From: Bin87 sp965232895
GTDB lineage: Bacteria; Chloroflexota; Dehalococcoidia; Lucifugimonadales; UBA3495
Length of the DNA stretch: 64,000 nucleotides
Direction: 5' to 3'
Assembly (NCBI GenBank): GCA_965232895.1
Contig: OZ247430.1
Span: forward strand, 992,001-1,056,000
Shown here one piece after another: positions 16,080-24,419 of the stretch. The first letter of the stretch is position 1, and each line of letters opens with the position of its first letter. The notes under the pieces are model-generated. The model saw nothing but the letters and a program-made list of their open reading frames with translations. It made no database searches and had not been told where the DNA came from. The translations under genes and the position numbers were made by a program.

Positions 16080-16748
16080 TCAGTCCACGGCGGGTATAAA
16101 CTCCGCCAATTCGAGCTCCACGTCCGGGAACGCTTGCGGGCTTACCGTGCCATTCAGCGGGATAACGCGGACTTGTGCGTAGGCGGACCCTTCCGGCTCG
16201 GTGTTGACCACCAACTCCCCGGCGCGCAGGTTGGCAACCCACACTTCGGGGATGCCCGCGGCGGCGTACCGGGCCAGCTTCTCTCCCAGATCGAACTCCA
16301 GGGAGCTGTCGGCAACTTCAACCAGCAGGTACACGTCGGACGGCAATACCGGCGCGAGGTCGTTGATGGAACGCCGCCGGATGACCGCAATGTCGGGTTC
16401 CGGCACCGTAAAGTCGTCCAGTTGGATGGGGGCTTGGACTTGCACCATGGCCCGCCGCCCGACGGCTTCGCGCATCAGATGAGCCGACCAATTTACGCTG
16501 TTCCGGTGCCGGTTGCCGATGGGCGCCATCTGGATTATCTCCCCGTCCAGCAGTTCAATCCGCTCCTCTTTTGCCAGTATGCCGGCCGCACCCATAGCCA
16601 GATACTCGTCCACGGTGAACCGACGGCCGGCGGCCAGGGCCTCGCGTTCCTCGTCCGCCACGATGCCGGCCGCAACCATTGCGTCCCTTTCGGCGGCGGT
16701 GAAGCGACGGATTACGTCCGTGCGTGCAGTAGCCATCGCAGTCCTCAC
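16080..16748 (-). CDS. Uma2-family putative endonuclease (DUF820)
   Basis: 222 aa, slightly long because of a ~40 residue N-terminal helical extension; ATG at 16736 is an alternative start. The PD-(D/E)xK-like Uma2 core is visible: ERIELLDGEIIQMAPIGNRH, PEPDIAVI, LLVEVADSSLEFDLGEKLARY and the closing GIPEVWV. The family is widespread in cyanobacteria and Chloroflexi, is often in multiple copies, and has no settled function. Transcribed alone. Confidence 0.85.
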   Translation of the reverse strand: MRTAMATARTDVIRRFTAAERDAMVAAGIVADEEREALAAGRRFTVDEYLAMGAAGILAKEERIELLDGEIIQMAPIGNRHRNSVNWSAHLMREAVGRRAMVQVQAPIQLDDFTVPEPDIAVIRRRSINDLAPVLPSDVYLLVEVADSSLEFDLGEKLARYAAAGIPEVWVANLRAGELVVNTEPEGSAYAQVRVIPLNGTVSPQAFPDVELELAEFIPAVD

Positions 16749-16864
16749 GATACTCCGGTAGTAGTGAGCCGGCCCATTTTACCACCTGCCTGGCGCCTGC
16801 CCTGTGCTAAACTACGGCCATCAACCAAACTTGCATATTTTCGTCCTCACGGAGCCACGTTGCC

Positions 16865-17992
16865 ATGACCTCCACCACCAAAGACCCCATCCTCGTCGTC
16901 ATCCAGCTCACCGGCGGCAACGACTACATGAACACCGTCATTCCCTACGCCGACGGCCGCTATCACGACAACCGACCCACCGTGGGCATCCCCGCCGACC
17001 AGGTCCTCCATATCGACGACCAATTCGGCTTCAACCCGGCCATACCTGAAATCAAGGGCCTGTATGACGCCGGCAAGGTCGCCGTCATCAACGGCATCGG
17101 CTATCCGACGCCCAACCGTTCTCACTTCCGCAGCATGGACATCTGGCACACCTGCGAGCCGGAAAAAGTCGGCACGGAGGGCTGGCTGGGCCGCGTGATC
17201 CGCGACCTGGATCCCAAAGCGGAGAACGTGCTGACCGGCGTCAACTTCGGCCGTGGCCTGCCCCGCGCCATGGCCCTCACCGGCGTCCCGGTCGCATCCG
17301 TCGCGGTGCTGGAGAGCTACGGCGTGCTGACCGGCATCGTCAACGAGCCCGAGCGTTCCCAGGCCCTGGACATCTTCGCCCGCATGTACTCGCCGACGGT
17401 GGGGCTGGGCGCCACTATGGACTACCTGGGGCAGACCGGCCTCGACGCTCTGAAAGGCGCCGACATCCTCAAGGCCGCGCCGGATATGTACACCTCCACC
17501 GTGGAATACGCGGAAACCGGCATCGCCCGCAACCTGCAGGGCATCGCCAAGGTGCTCACCGCCGATCTGGGCACCCGCGTGTTCTACACCCAGCAGGGTG
17601 GCTACGACACCCATGCCAGCGAGACGGACGTCCAGCCCAAGCTGCTGTCCGACCTCAGCCGCGCCGTCAGCGATTTCTACGCCGACCTGCGCGAGCATGA
17701 CACTGCCGACAACGTGCTCATGTTCGTGTTCACCGAGTTCGGCCGTCGCGTGCGCGACAACGGCAGCGGCACCGACCATGGCAGCGGCGGCGTGGCCTTC
17801 GCCATCGGCGACCCGGTGCGTGGCGGCATGTACAGCGAGTATCCGTCGCTGGCCGAAGCCGACCTGGTTGAGGGCGACCTGGCCTTCAACACCGACTTCC
17901 GCGGCGTCTACGGCACACTGGTGGAGCGGTGGCTCGGCCTGGACGCGCAGCCCGTAGTGGGCGGCAGCTTCGAGCAGCCGGCGTTTGTGTAA
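16865..17992 (+). CDS. DUF1501-family protein
   Basis: 375 aa. Motifs: LVVIQLTGGNDYMNTVIPY at the N-terminus, GIGYPTPNRSHFRSMDIWHT, FYTQQGGYDTHA, FVFTEFGRRVRDNGSGTDHGSGG. These match DUF1501, distantly related to the alkaline-phosphatase/sulfatase superfamily. The usual twin-arginine signal peptide is not present in this start, and the frequent partner DUF1800 gene is not adjacent. The retropepsin-like cluster begins 11 bases after its stop, possibly on the same transcript. Biochemical role unknown. Confidence 0.85.
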   Translation: MTSTTKDPILVVIQLTGGNDYMNTVIPYADGRYHDNRPTVGIPADQVLHIDDQFGFNPAIPEIKGLYDAGKVAVINGIGYPTPNRSHFRSMDIWHTCEPEKVGTEGWLGRVIRDLDPKAENVLTGVNFGRGLPRAMALTGVPVASVAVLESYGVLTGIVNEPERSQALDIFARMYSPTVGLGATMDYLGQTGLDALKGADILKAAPDMYTSTVEYAETGIARNLQGIAKVLTADLGTRVFYTQQGGYDTHASETDVQPKLLSDLSRAVSDFYADLREHDTADNVLMFVFTEFGRRVRDNGSGTDHGSGGVAFAIGDPVRGGMYSEYPSLAEADLVEGDLAFNTDFRGVYGTLVERWLGLDAQPVVGGSFEQPAFV

Positions 17993-18003
17993 GGGGAACG
18001 ATT

Positions 18004-18426
18004 GTGACGACGCCAAAGACCTACCGAGCCGCTCCGGGAATACCGGCAGGCTCCGTCATCGGCGGCGACCCCTCGGCAGTCTTCGACTCCACTCTGACTG
18101 TGTACAGCCCCGACGGCGCCCGCTGCCGGGAGATTGTCGCTCCGGTGGATACCCGGTCGCTGCATTCGATAATCCCCGCCGAAATCTTGCACGAGTTGGG
18201 GATTGAGCCGGTGATTGAGAGCCGTTTCAATTACCGGGACGGCTCAATCCTGAAACTCCCTATCGGCTGGGCCCGTGTGGCCCTACCGGGCAAAGCCGGC
18301 CATTCCCACGTCGCCTTCGGCAACGACCCCCGGCAAACCGTCATCGGCGGTCTCACGCTAGTGGAACTGGCCCTAGCCGCCGACCCCAAGAATAAACGGT
18401 TCGTTCCGGGAGAGCTGACCCTGTAA
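18004..18426 (+). CDS. retropepsin-like protein with altered DTR active-site motif
   Basis: 140 aa from a GTG at 18004 preceded by AAGGGGAACG. It aligns throughout with the other retropepsins in this window (PAEILHELGI, FNYRDGSILKLPIG, VIGGLTLVELALAADP), but the catalytic motif reads VDTRSLHS, with the glycine of DTG replaced by Arg while Asp is kept. That glycine lines the active site of known retropepsins, so activity may be lost or changed. It shares an N-terminal extension (MTT-K...PGS-IGG) with the paralog at 19251. It could act in a heterodimer with a neighbouring paralog. Confidence 0.7.
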   Translation: MTTPKTYRAAPGIPAGSVIGGDPSAVFDSTLTVYSPDGARCREIVAPVDTRSLHSIIPAEILHELGIEPVIESRFNYRDGSILKLPIGWARVALPGKAGHSHVAFGNDPRQTVIGGLTLVELALAADPKNKRFVPGELTL

Positions 18427-18439
18427 GCGCCAGCGCTTT

Positions 18440-18823
18440 ATGACGCCGACCACCTACTCCGCCCGCTTCACTCTGTACTGCCCGGACCACTCCAGTTCTC
18501 GCCCGCTCATCGGCGTGGTCGATACCGGGGCCAGTTTCACTGTAATACCCGCGCATATACTGGACGAGTTGGGCATAGCGCGTGCAGAACAAGAGAGGTT
18601 CATCCTCGCCGACGGCTCATTGCACAATTTATCCATTGGCAACGCCATAATCGAGTTGCAAGGCCATGCTGCTCCGGTCGGCGTCGTCTTCGGTTCCGAC
18701 CCACACAAAACCCTGATTGGATTTACCACTCTGCTGAATCTTCGGTTAGCCGTTGACCCCGTGCACCGGCGCCTGCTCCCGGTGGACCGTATCGTCCTGC
18801 TGGACGAAGAAGACACGCCATGA
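18440..18823 (+). CDS. retropepsin-like aspartic peptidase (clan AA)
   Basis: 127 aa. Active site VDTGASFT near residues 27-34, then PAHILDELGIA, RFILADGSLHNLSIG and TLIGFTTLLNLRLAVDPVHRRL. All expected features of a single-lobe retropepsin are present. Its TGA overlaps the start of the SWIM gene (ATGA at 18820-18823), so translation is probably coupled. Middle member of the three-retropepsin cluster. Confidence 0.78.
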   Translation: MTPTTYSARFTLYCPDHSSSRPLIGVVDTGASFTVIPAHILDELGIARAEQERFILADGSLHNLSIGNAIIELQGHAAPVGVVFGSDPHKTLIGFTTLLNLRLAVDPVHRRLLPVDRIVLLDEEDTP

Positions 18824-19254
18824 CCAACCTGCCGCGTATCACTGAAGCCGCCATCCGCGACAAGGTTGCTGAACAATCCTACGACCGCGGCGTGGACTAT
18901 TACCACGCGGGCACGGTCGAGAGCGCCACTGTACGCGGCAACCAGTTGTTCGCCGCCGTGCAGGGCAGCGAGTGGGATCCATACCAGGTCGGCATCACCT
19001 TCAGCGGCAACGACTTTACCGCATCCTGCACCTGCCCTTACGATTGGGGCGGCTATTGCAAGCACGTTGTGGCCGCGCTGCTGACCGCCAGTAACGACGA
19101 CAGCCCCGTTCCCGTTGCAGTCAAGCCCCCGGTAGCCGACCTGCTGAACCAACTGGACGCCGACGAGTTGCGCGCGTTGGTTCGCGTGTTGGTTGAGGAT
19201 GCCCCGTCCCTTCTGGATATAGTGGATGCATTCTGCTCAGGGGAACCGACATGA
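18820..19254 (+). CDS. SWIM zinc-finger protein
   Basis: 144 aa. The SWIM motif C70-x-C72-x7-C80-x-H82 (ASCTCPYDWGGYCKHVVAAL) is intact, preceded by a typical beta-rich N-terminal segment. SWIM domains bind DNA or proteins and in bacteria often accompany helicases; here there is no helicase, only retropepsin-like and NYN genes. ATGA overlaps occur at both ends (with 18440-18823 upstream and 19251 downstream), so it is embedded in a translationally coupled operon. Role unknown. Confidence 0.85.
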   Translation: MTNLPRITEAAIRDKVAEQSYDRGVDYYHAGTVESATVRGNQLFAAVQGSEWDPYQVGITFSGNDFTASCTCPYDWGGYCKHVVAALLTASNDDSPVPVAVKPPVADLLNQLDADELRALVRVLVEDAPSLLDIVDAFCSGEPT

Positions 19255-19658
19255 CAACAAAAACGGGAATAATAATTCCAGGCTCCACTATTGGGGGCGA
19301 AGCAATGGGGACTTTCAACGTTGACTTCACCATCAGGAGCGCCGACGGAAACAGGACGCTCCCATTGGTTGGAATGGTCGATACCGGCTCGCTATACTCC
19401 ATTATCCCAGCATCAATTCCGGAAGAACTGGGTATAGCGCGAGACGAAAGCCAGCGGTTCAGTCTCGCTGACGGTTCTGAGGCAGAAATGAGCATAGGCT
19501 TGGCGCTGATTACAATGGACGGCCGGGCCAGAACCGTACACGTCGCGTTTGGCCACGACCCCGACATCACGTTGATCGGGGCGATGACTCTGGAGCGATT
19601 TGGCGTCGCCGCCGACGTACTAAACAAACGGCTGGTTCCGGCTAGGATCACGTTGTGA
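19251..19658 (+). CDS. retropepsin-like aspartic peptidase (clan AA)
   Basis: 135 aa from ATG 19251, which overlaps the SWIM stop. This start is supported by an N-terminal extension (MTTKTGIIIPGSTIGG) resembling that of the paralog at 18004; the internal ATG at 19305 (MGTF...) is an alternative matching the shorter paralogs. Active site VDTGSLYS, then PASIPEELGIA, RFSLADGSEAEMSIG and TLIGAMTLERFGVAAD. Followed after 16 bases by the NYN gene. Confidence 0.78.
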   Translation: MTTKTGIIIPGSTIGGEAMGTFNVDFTIRSADGNRTLPLVGMVDTGSLYSIIPASIPEELGIARDESQRFSLADGSEAEMSIGLALITMDGRARTVHVAFGHDPDITLIGAMTLERFGVAADVLNKRLVPARITL

Positions 19659-19674
19659 ACCCGAGGCCCCGTCA

Positions 19675-20868
19675 ATGACCACCCGATCCAACGGCTCCCA
19701 ACCCGCTTCCCCGCCAGGCTCCGCAATCTACGTCGACACGGAGAACCTGCGGGAGTCGGACCACGCGCAGACCGTGGTGGCTCGGGTGGTCGCCAACTGG
19801 CCGGCGGAACGGCCGCCCCTGAGTGGCCTGTCCCTCTACGTTCGCGCCGACAAGGCCGAGCTGTGGCAGCTCTGGGCCGAGACCGAGTTTCCCGCGTTGC
19901 AGGTTCGTGTACGCGGCGTCCAGCACTTCAGCAACCACCGGGCCAAGAACTCCGCCGATCTCGCCATCACCGCCGACGCCGTCGCCGATCTCATCACCGG
20001 CCTGGCCGGCGCGGTCGCGGTGGTCAGCAACGACAGCGATTTTGGCGCACTGTTCGTCAAGGTGCGCGAGCTGGCCGTGCAGGCGGACGCTCCGGCAATT
20101 CCGTTCCTGTGGATCACCACCCCCGACGCCGGAGCGCTGTCGGCCGAGATCGAGCAGTTCATCCCCGACCGGTATCGCTGGGACCTGTCCGCGGCGCCGG
20201 CTCCGTCTTCTCCCCAGCCGACGGTGAGCGAGTCGCCCGCGCCGAAAGGTCTCCCCGAGGCCGCCCGACCTGCGCTGGCGTCCGCGATTGCGGATGCACC
20301 GGTCAGCGACGGGGCCGTCGCTGAAGAGTTGTTGCAGCGACTGCCCGTGGGTCGTTTCGGGGCATCCGACGCGCAGAAAATCGTCAAAAATCGTTGGCCC
20401 CAACACCCTGAAGTCGCCAGCGATACGGCCCGGTTCGGTCAGTTCCTGGGCAAAAACATCTGGCCGCTATTGGAAAAGCGCGGCGTGGCGATGCCCCGCA
20501 AGAGTTCACCGCGCGTCTACGAGATAACGCAGGCAGCGAAAAACTCCTTGATTCAACCGCGGGCAGACACGTCCGTATCATCAGCGCGAACGAAGCCAAA
20601 GGACGAGGACACACCGCAGCAGCTCGCCGCCGCCGTCGCCGGCGGTATCGCCGACGACATTTTCAAGGCGTCCGATGCCCAGGATGCTCTGAAACACAGT
20701 CGGCCCCAGCATCCGGCCGCGTCCTACACCGCAACCCAGTTCGGTACCTGGTTCGCCAAGCAGCTCTGGCCCATCATGGAGCAGCACGGCGTCACCATCG
20801 CCAAGGAAAAGCCACGACGCTATGAGATGACCCCCGACGCGCGCCACAACCTGGTCGCCCTAGCCTGA
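19675..20868 (+). CDS. NYN-domain (LabA/PIN-like) putative ribonuclease with two C-terminal repeat domains
   Basis: 397 aa. The NYN domain (about 15-170) has the acidic set of the PIN-like fold: D21 in IYVDTENL, D95 in KNSADLAITAD, and D120/D122 in VVSNDSDF. After a Pro/Ala linker come two similar ~65-residue modules (about 225-285 and 320-390), each with a SDAQ...RPQHP...FG.....WP....HGV pattern ending in RxYExT, resembling winged-helix/LOTUS-like nucleic-acid-binding units. It probably cleaves RNA or acts as an RNA-targeted effector. Last gene of the retropepsin-SWIM cluster. Confidence 0.8.
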   Translation: MTTRSNGSQPASPPGSAIYVDTENLRESDHAQTVVARVVANWPAERPPLSGLSLYVRADKAELWQLWAETEFPALQVRVRGVQHFSNHRAKNSADLAITADAVADLITGLAGAVAVVSNDSDFGALFVKVRELAVQADAPAIPFLWITTPDAGALSAEIEQFIPDRYRWDLSAAPAPSSPQPTVSESPAPKGLPEAARPALASAIADAPVSDGAVAEELLQRLPVGRFGASDAQKIVKNRWPQHPEVASDTARFGQFLGKNIWPLLEKRGVAMPRKSSPRVYEITQAAKNSLIQPRADTSVSSARTKPKDEDTPQQLAAAVAGGIADDIFKASDAQDALKHSRPQHPAASYTATQFGTWFAKQLWPIMEQHGVTIAKEKPRRYEMTPDARHNLVALA

Positions 20869-20886
20869 CCTGCGGAGCCTATAGCC

Positions 20887-21990
20887 ATGATTGACCGAGA
20901 ACGTCTCGTCCGAACCGTCACCGAACTCATCCGGATCGACAGCCCCACCGGCGAGGAGGACGCCATCGACACCCACCTCTCCGCGCGGCTCAGCGACCTC
21001 GGCGCGTCGATACAGCACGACGCCTACGGCAACCTGGTCGCCACCCTGCCCGGCGGCAACGGGAGGTCCGGCGAAGCGCCGGTCATGCTGTCTGCCCACA
21101 TGGACACCGTGGAGCCGGGCCGTGGCATCCAGCCCACCCTTGACGCCGACGGCGACACCCTGCGATCCGACGGCGCCACCATCCTGGGCGGCGACTGCAA
21201 GGCCGGCCTGGCCATAGTGCTCGAGGGACTCACCGCAGCCATGGAAGATGGCGGCCTGGGCCGTCCGGTGCAGGTGGTGTTCTCCCGGGCCGAAGAAGGC
21301 GGATTGAACGGCGCGCGCAACCTGGACTTCTCGCTGGTCACGGCCACCAACGGCATGGTCTTCGACGGCGAGGGTCCGGTGAGTCGCATCTGCGTTGGCG
21401 CGCCGGCGCAGAACGTGGTGCAGTGCCGCATCACCGGCGTTGCCGCCCACGCCGGCCTGGAGCCGGAAAACGGCGTGTCCGCGTTGCTGGTCGCCGCCAA
21501 CATCCTGACCCGCCTGCCGTTGGGCCGCATCGACCATGAGACCACCAGCAACATCGGCGTGCTGGAGGGCGGCCTGAAGCGTAACATCATCCCCGAGCAC
21601 GCCTACCTGGACGGCGAACTGCGCTCCCGGGACCAGGCCAAGCTGGAGAACTACACCGCCGAGTTTCGCCGCGCCTTCGACCAGGCGGCCGCCATGTACC
21701 CCCGGGCGCAGATCGACCTCGAAATCCGGAACCAGTACCAGGCCTACCGCGTGACGGAGAGCGACCCGGCCCTGGCGGACATCGCCCGCGCGGTCACTGC
21801 CGCCGGATTAACTCCCGCGCTGGAAACCACCGGCGGCGGGTCCGACGCCAATGTGTTCTTCGAGCACGGCATAGTCGCGCTGCCCGTGGGCATCGGCGTG
21901 CGCGATTTTCACACGACCCGCGAGACGGCCAGCATCAACGAGATGTACGACGCTGCCGTGGTTTGCCAGAAGTTCATCTGCCCCGCGTGA
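20887..21990 (+). CDS. M20-family metallopeptidase (PepT-like)
   Basis: 367 aa. Zinc-binding and catalytic residues of the M20 family are visible: H71-M-D73-T, D103 in LGGDCKAG, the Glu pair E136-E137 in SRAEEGG, and a late histidine in DFHTTRE. A lid/dimerisation domain sits between about 180 and 290 (ITGVAAHAG...). This matches the tripeptide aminopeptidase-like branch of M20, which removes amino acids from short peptides in the cytosol. GGAG precedes the ATG. Substrate is not certain. Confidence 0.88.
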   Translation: MIDRERLVRTVTELIRIDSPTGEEDAIDTHLSARLSDLGASIQHDAYGNLVATLPGGNGRSGEAPVMLSAHMDTVEPGRGIQPTLDADGDTLRSDGATILGGDCKAGLAIVLEGLTAAMEDGGLGRPVQVVFSRAEEGGLNGARNLDFSLVTATNGMVFDGEGPVSRICVGAPAQNVVQCRITGVAAHAGLEPENGVSALLVAANILTRLPLGRIDHETTSNIGVLEGGLKRNIIPEHAYLDGELRSRDQAKLENYTAEFRRAFDQAAAMYPRAQIDLEIRNQYQAYRVTESDPALADIARAVTAAGLTPALETTGGGSDANVFFEHGIVALPVGIGVRDFHTTRETASINEMYDAAVVCQKFICPA

Positions 21991-21995
21991 TGGGT

Positions 21996-22157
21996 CAGGG
22001 CAATCGCGCCACAGGCTTCGCGCCCGTCACTCCGGCGAAAACCGGAGTCCGCAGGCCGCATGGCGAAAGAATTTGAAACATGGTGACGATTTCGGTCACT
22101 GGATTCCGGCTTTCGCCGGAATGACAGCGCTAAAACCGCTCATATACGATTGCCCTG
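21996..22157. repeat. MITE-like palindromic element (core family 1)
   Basis: 162 bp bounded by a perfect 11-bp terminal inverted repeat cagggcaatcg...cgattgccctg. Inside are the family core arms cgtcactccggcgaaaaccg and ggattccggctttcgccgga. No clear target duplication. Related in both core and termini to the element at 51795. Confidence 0.8.
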
Positions 22158-22290
22158 GATCGGCTGGCAGTGTAATCGTCCGGCCGGCGTTTGTCATATA
22201 ATGTTCAGTCAACGGGTTCCGCGAGGGCAGCCGCTGCCGTCGCCGAGCCGAGCCGCATCTATCTGAAAGAACATTCCAAGGAGCAGCCCA

Positions 22291-22617
22291 ATGGCCGACG
22301 AATTTGTAAAGATCGCGTCTCTCAGCGACATACCGCCAGGCGACATGATGTCCGTCCGGGTGGGGTCGGAAGAGATCCTGCTGGTAAACCTGGACGGTGA
22401 CCTGCACGCCTGCGACGATATCTGCACCCACGCCTACGCCAACCTGTCCGAGGGAGACCTGGAGGAGGGTGAGGTGGTTTGTCCGTTGCATGGCGCCGTT
22501 TTCGACGTTGCCTCCGGCAGCCCGGTCACTCCTCCGGCCACCGAGGCGCTGCGCAAATTCGCCATTCGCATCGAGGGCGACGACGTCCTCGTCGGGCCCG
22601 TTATCGAAGCCGAATAG
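22291..22617 (+). CDS. Rieske [2Fe-2S] ferredoxin-like protein
   Basis: 108 aa with a good AAGGAG site. The cluster ligands are C45-T-H47 and C64-P-L-H67, in the pattern of Rieske-type ferredoxins and NirD-like small subunits (C-x-H-x16-C-x2-H). No membrane anchor, so soluble and cytosolic. It would pass electrons to an oxygenase or reductase, but no such partner is adjacent. Monocistronic. Confidence 0.9.
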   Translation: MADEFVKIASLSDIPPGDMMSVRVGSEEILLVNLDGDLHACDDICTHAYANLSEGDLEEGEVVCPLHGAVFDVASGSPVTPPATEALRKFAIRIEGDDVLVGPVIEAE

Positions 22618-22695
22618 CGAGCGGCGTTTCAGACCCGGCACACTGATCGGCCGGCGCCCGGGCGCCGGCCGCAAACTTGGCATGCTGGCCGGGGC

Positions 22696-23277
22696 CTATT
22701 CGGGGAACCCCCACGCCGAGCGCGGCCAGTAGATTGCCCAGACCTTGCCGATGATGTGGTCCGACGGCAGCGGACCCCAATGGCGGGAGTCCCGGCTCCC
22801 GTTGCGATTGTCTCCGAGCACGAAATACTCGTCGTCGGCGAGTTGGATGTCGTGCATCCTGGTACGGCCGAGGACATCCAGGTAGGGTTCGTCCAGCGTT
22901 TCGCCGTTGATCGCAACCTGCCCGTCGTCGATGGCTATCAGATCCCCAGGTTCGCCGATGATTCGTTTGACGAACTGGCGTTCCGGTTCCAGCGGGTAGT
23001 TGAATACCACTACATCGCCCCGTTGCGGGGGTCTCACGGTGTGCACCAACCGCGGCTCTTCCGGCTGCCAGAAGGGAATTATTTTGCCCAGGCGGTCCGT
23101 GTCCAGTGGGTAGTACACCAGCTTGTTCACCATCAGGTAGTGCCCGGGCAGCAGCGTCGGCTGCATGCTGGAGCCCTCGACCCGGAAGTTGGCCACCACG
23201 ACCTGGATGGCGACGAATACGACAATGCCGATGAGGGCAGCCTCAAGAAGTTCGCGCAGCCAATTGCTCTGGTTCAT
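22696..23277 (-). CDS. lepB: signal peptidase I
   Basis: 193 aa from the ATG at 23277, which begins MNQSNWLRELLEAALIGIVV; a start at 23352 would add 25 unrelated residues. One N-terminal membrane helix (about 12-30) precedes the catalytic Ser S37 (GSSMQPTLLPGHYLMVNK) and general-base Lys K104 (RQFVKRIIGEPGD). The conserved boxes VFNYP, and LGDNRNGSRDSRHWG with IIGKVW, follow. It removes signal peptides from secreted proteins at the outer face of the membrane. Confidence 0.93.
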   Translation of the reverse strand: MNQSNWLRELLEAALIGIVVFVAIQVVVANFRVEGSSMQPTLLPGHYLMVNKLVYYPLDTDRLGKIIPFWQPEEPRLVHTVRPPQRGDVVVFNYPLEPERQFVKRIIGEPGDLIAIDDGQVAINGETLDEPYLDVLGRTRMHDIQLADDEYFVLGDNRNGSRDSRHWGPLPSDHIIGKVWAIYWPRSAWGFPE

Positions 23278-23365
23278 TTGAATGTGCTTCGGTGAATATG
23301 CCCCGGGTTCCGGGTTTATTGTAGCAAAGGGCGTATCCCGGCTCATGCGCACCCGCTTATGGGGG

Positions 23366-23478
23366 CGTCAGAAGCAGGATTTGCGGGATTTTATGATTGG
23401 GCAGGATTGGGATATCTCCATCACAGAACGGTTCCAATCCTGATAATCCCTGAATCTTGAAAATCCTGCTTCTGACGT
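23366..23478. repeat. palindromic element, family 2, perfect 17-bp terminal inverted repeat
   Basis: 113 bp with ends cgtcagaagcaggattt and aaatcctgcttctgacg, exact reverse complements. Inside are shorter repeats of the ggatt/aatcc type. It forms the 3' end of the truncated methyltransferase reading frame. Confidence 0.85.
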
Positions 23479-23913
23479 TTCCCTGCCGTGAACTGGGTGC
23501 GCATGAGGGTGGATTCCTGCTTTCGCAGGAATGACGGCCGGGGGAGGGAATGACGGCCGGGGGAGGGAATGATGGTGGGCCATCATGGTGAGGTGGGCCA
23601 TCATGTCGTTCTGGCCGAGGAACTGGCGCAGGGCGGCGAGGAGGCTGCCCACCCTGTCGGGGCCCCGGGTGACCACGTCCTGAAAGGCGGTCTCCGACTC
23701 CCAGCCCCAGCGCCAGGTGTCCTCGAAGGCGGTGATCTGGGCGGCGGATTCCGCGCCGGAGCGCTCGCGGAAGAGGACGTTGCAGGTGGCGTTGGAGTTG
23801 AAGGGCGGGTCGAGGTAGATGAGGTCGACGGTCTCGTCGGCGACGTGCTGGCGGAGGATGTCCAGGTTGTCGCCGAAGTAGAGTCGGTTGGGGGATGCGG
23901 AGGTGGTGGTCAT
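23368..23913 (-). pseudogene. truncated beta-class DNA methyltransferase
   Basis: The first ~125 residues match the N-terminus of the full-length enzyme at 6068 (NRLYFGDNLDILR, IYLDPPFNSNAT, VLFRERSG, DTWRWGW), keeping the DPPF motif. At about 23575 the similarity ends and the frame runs through repeat DNA (PPPAVIPAKAGI, then family-2 palindrome), so SAM-binding motif I and all of the C-terminus are missing. It is a remnant cut off by repeat insertion or deletion. Its ATG overlaps the stop of the membrane-protein gene upstream (ATGA at 23910-23913). Confidence 0.8.
23512..23575. repeat. half-copy of core family 1 repeat with 19-bp tandem units
   Basis: Contains the arm ggattcctgctttcgcagga followed by a ggaatgacggccgggggag unit repeated two to three times in tandem. 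It marks the breakpoint of the truncated methyltransferase. Confidence 0.7.
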
Positions 23914-24419
23914 TGGATGATCGCCGCGGCAGGAGCAAATGCGAACCCGCTTGAAACGGGCGCGATGGCGTGATTTGCGGTGGTTTCCGGTTGGCCTGAC
24001 GCATCAGCGGCGCCCCTTGCGAAGCTGACCATCAACAGCGCCGTTAGCGCCAATACCTGGAGGGCAAATAACAGATAAACTGCAAAACCAGTCCAACGCT
24101 TGACAGTGATATGGATGGCGCCCTCTCCGGAGAATAGATAAATAGACACTCCGGCCATAGTAATCAGAGTCACGTACAAGACGGCAGCAGCGCCAGCCGA
24201 AACCGCTTTTGCGACTTCAAGGATAGACGGAGTCCCGGAAAAGAGCGGTAGCGCAATCCCAAGACCGCCAGACAGCAGTATCACGGCGCCCAGAACGGCA
24301 GTAGCGATTGTGACCGTCCCCAGGGCAAATCGTGTCCCAATGCCGCGCCCACTGAGCGTCCATGTTACCGCTCGGATTGCTCCGTTAGAGGCTTTTCGTG
24401 CAGAACTGACCAGATCCAA
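23910..24419 (-). CDS. hypothetical integral membrane protein
   Basis: About 170 aa with at least three membrane segments (TIATAVLGAVILLSGGLGIA, VLYVTLITMAGVSIYLF, FAVYLLFALQVLALTALLMV). The start is uncertain: the open frame extends to 24590 but that part overlaps another membrane-protein gene in a different frame, so a TTG near 24419 is preferred. Lower GC than the neighbours. It overlaps the methyltransferase remnant by ATGA. No family recognised. Confidence 0.5.
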   Translation of the reverse strand: MDLVSSARKASNGAIRAVTWTLSGRGIGTRFALGTVTIATAVLGAVILLSGGLGIALPLFSGTPSILEVAKAVSAGAAAVLYVTLITMAGVSIYLFSGEGAIHITVKRWTGFAVYLLFALQVLALTALLMVSFARGAADASGQPETTANHAIAPVSSGFAFAPAAAIIQ

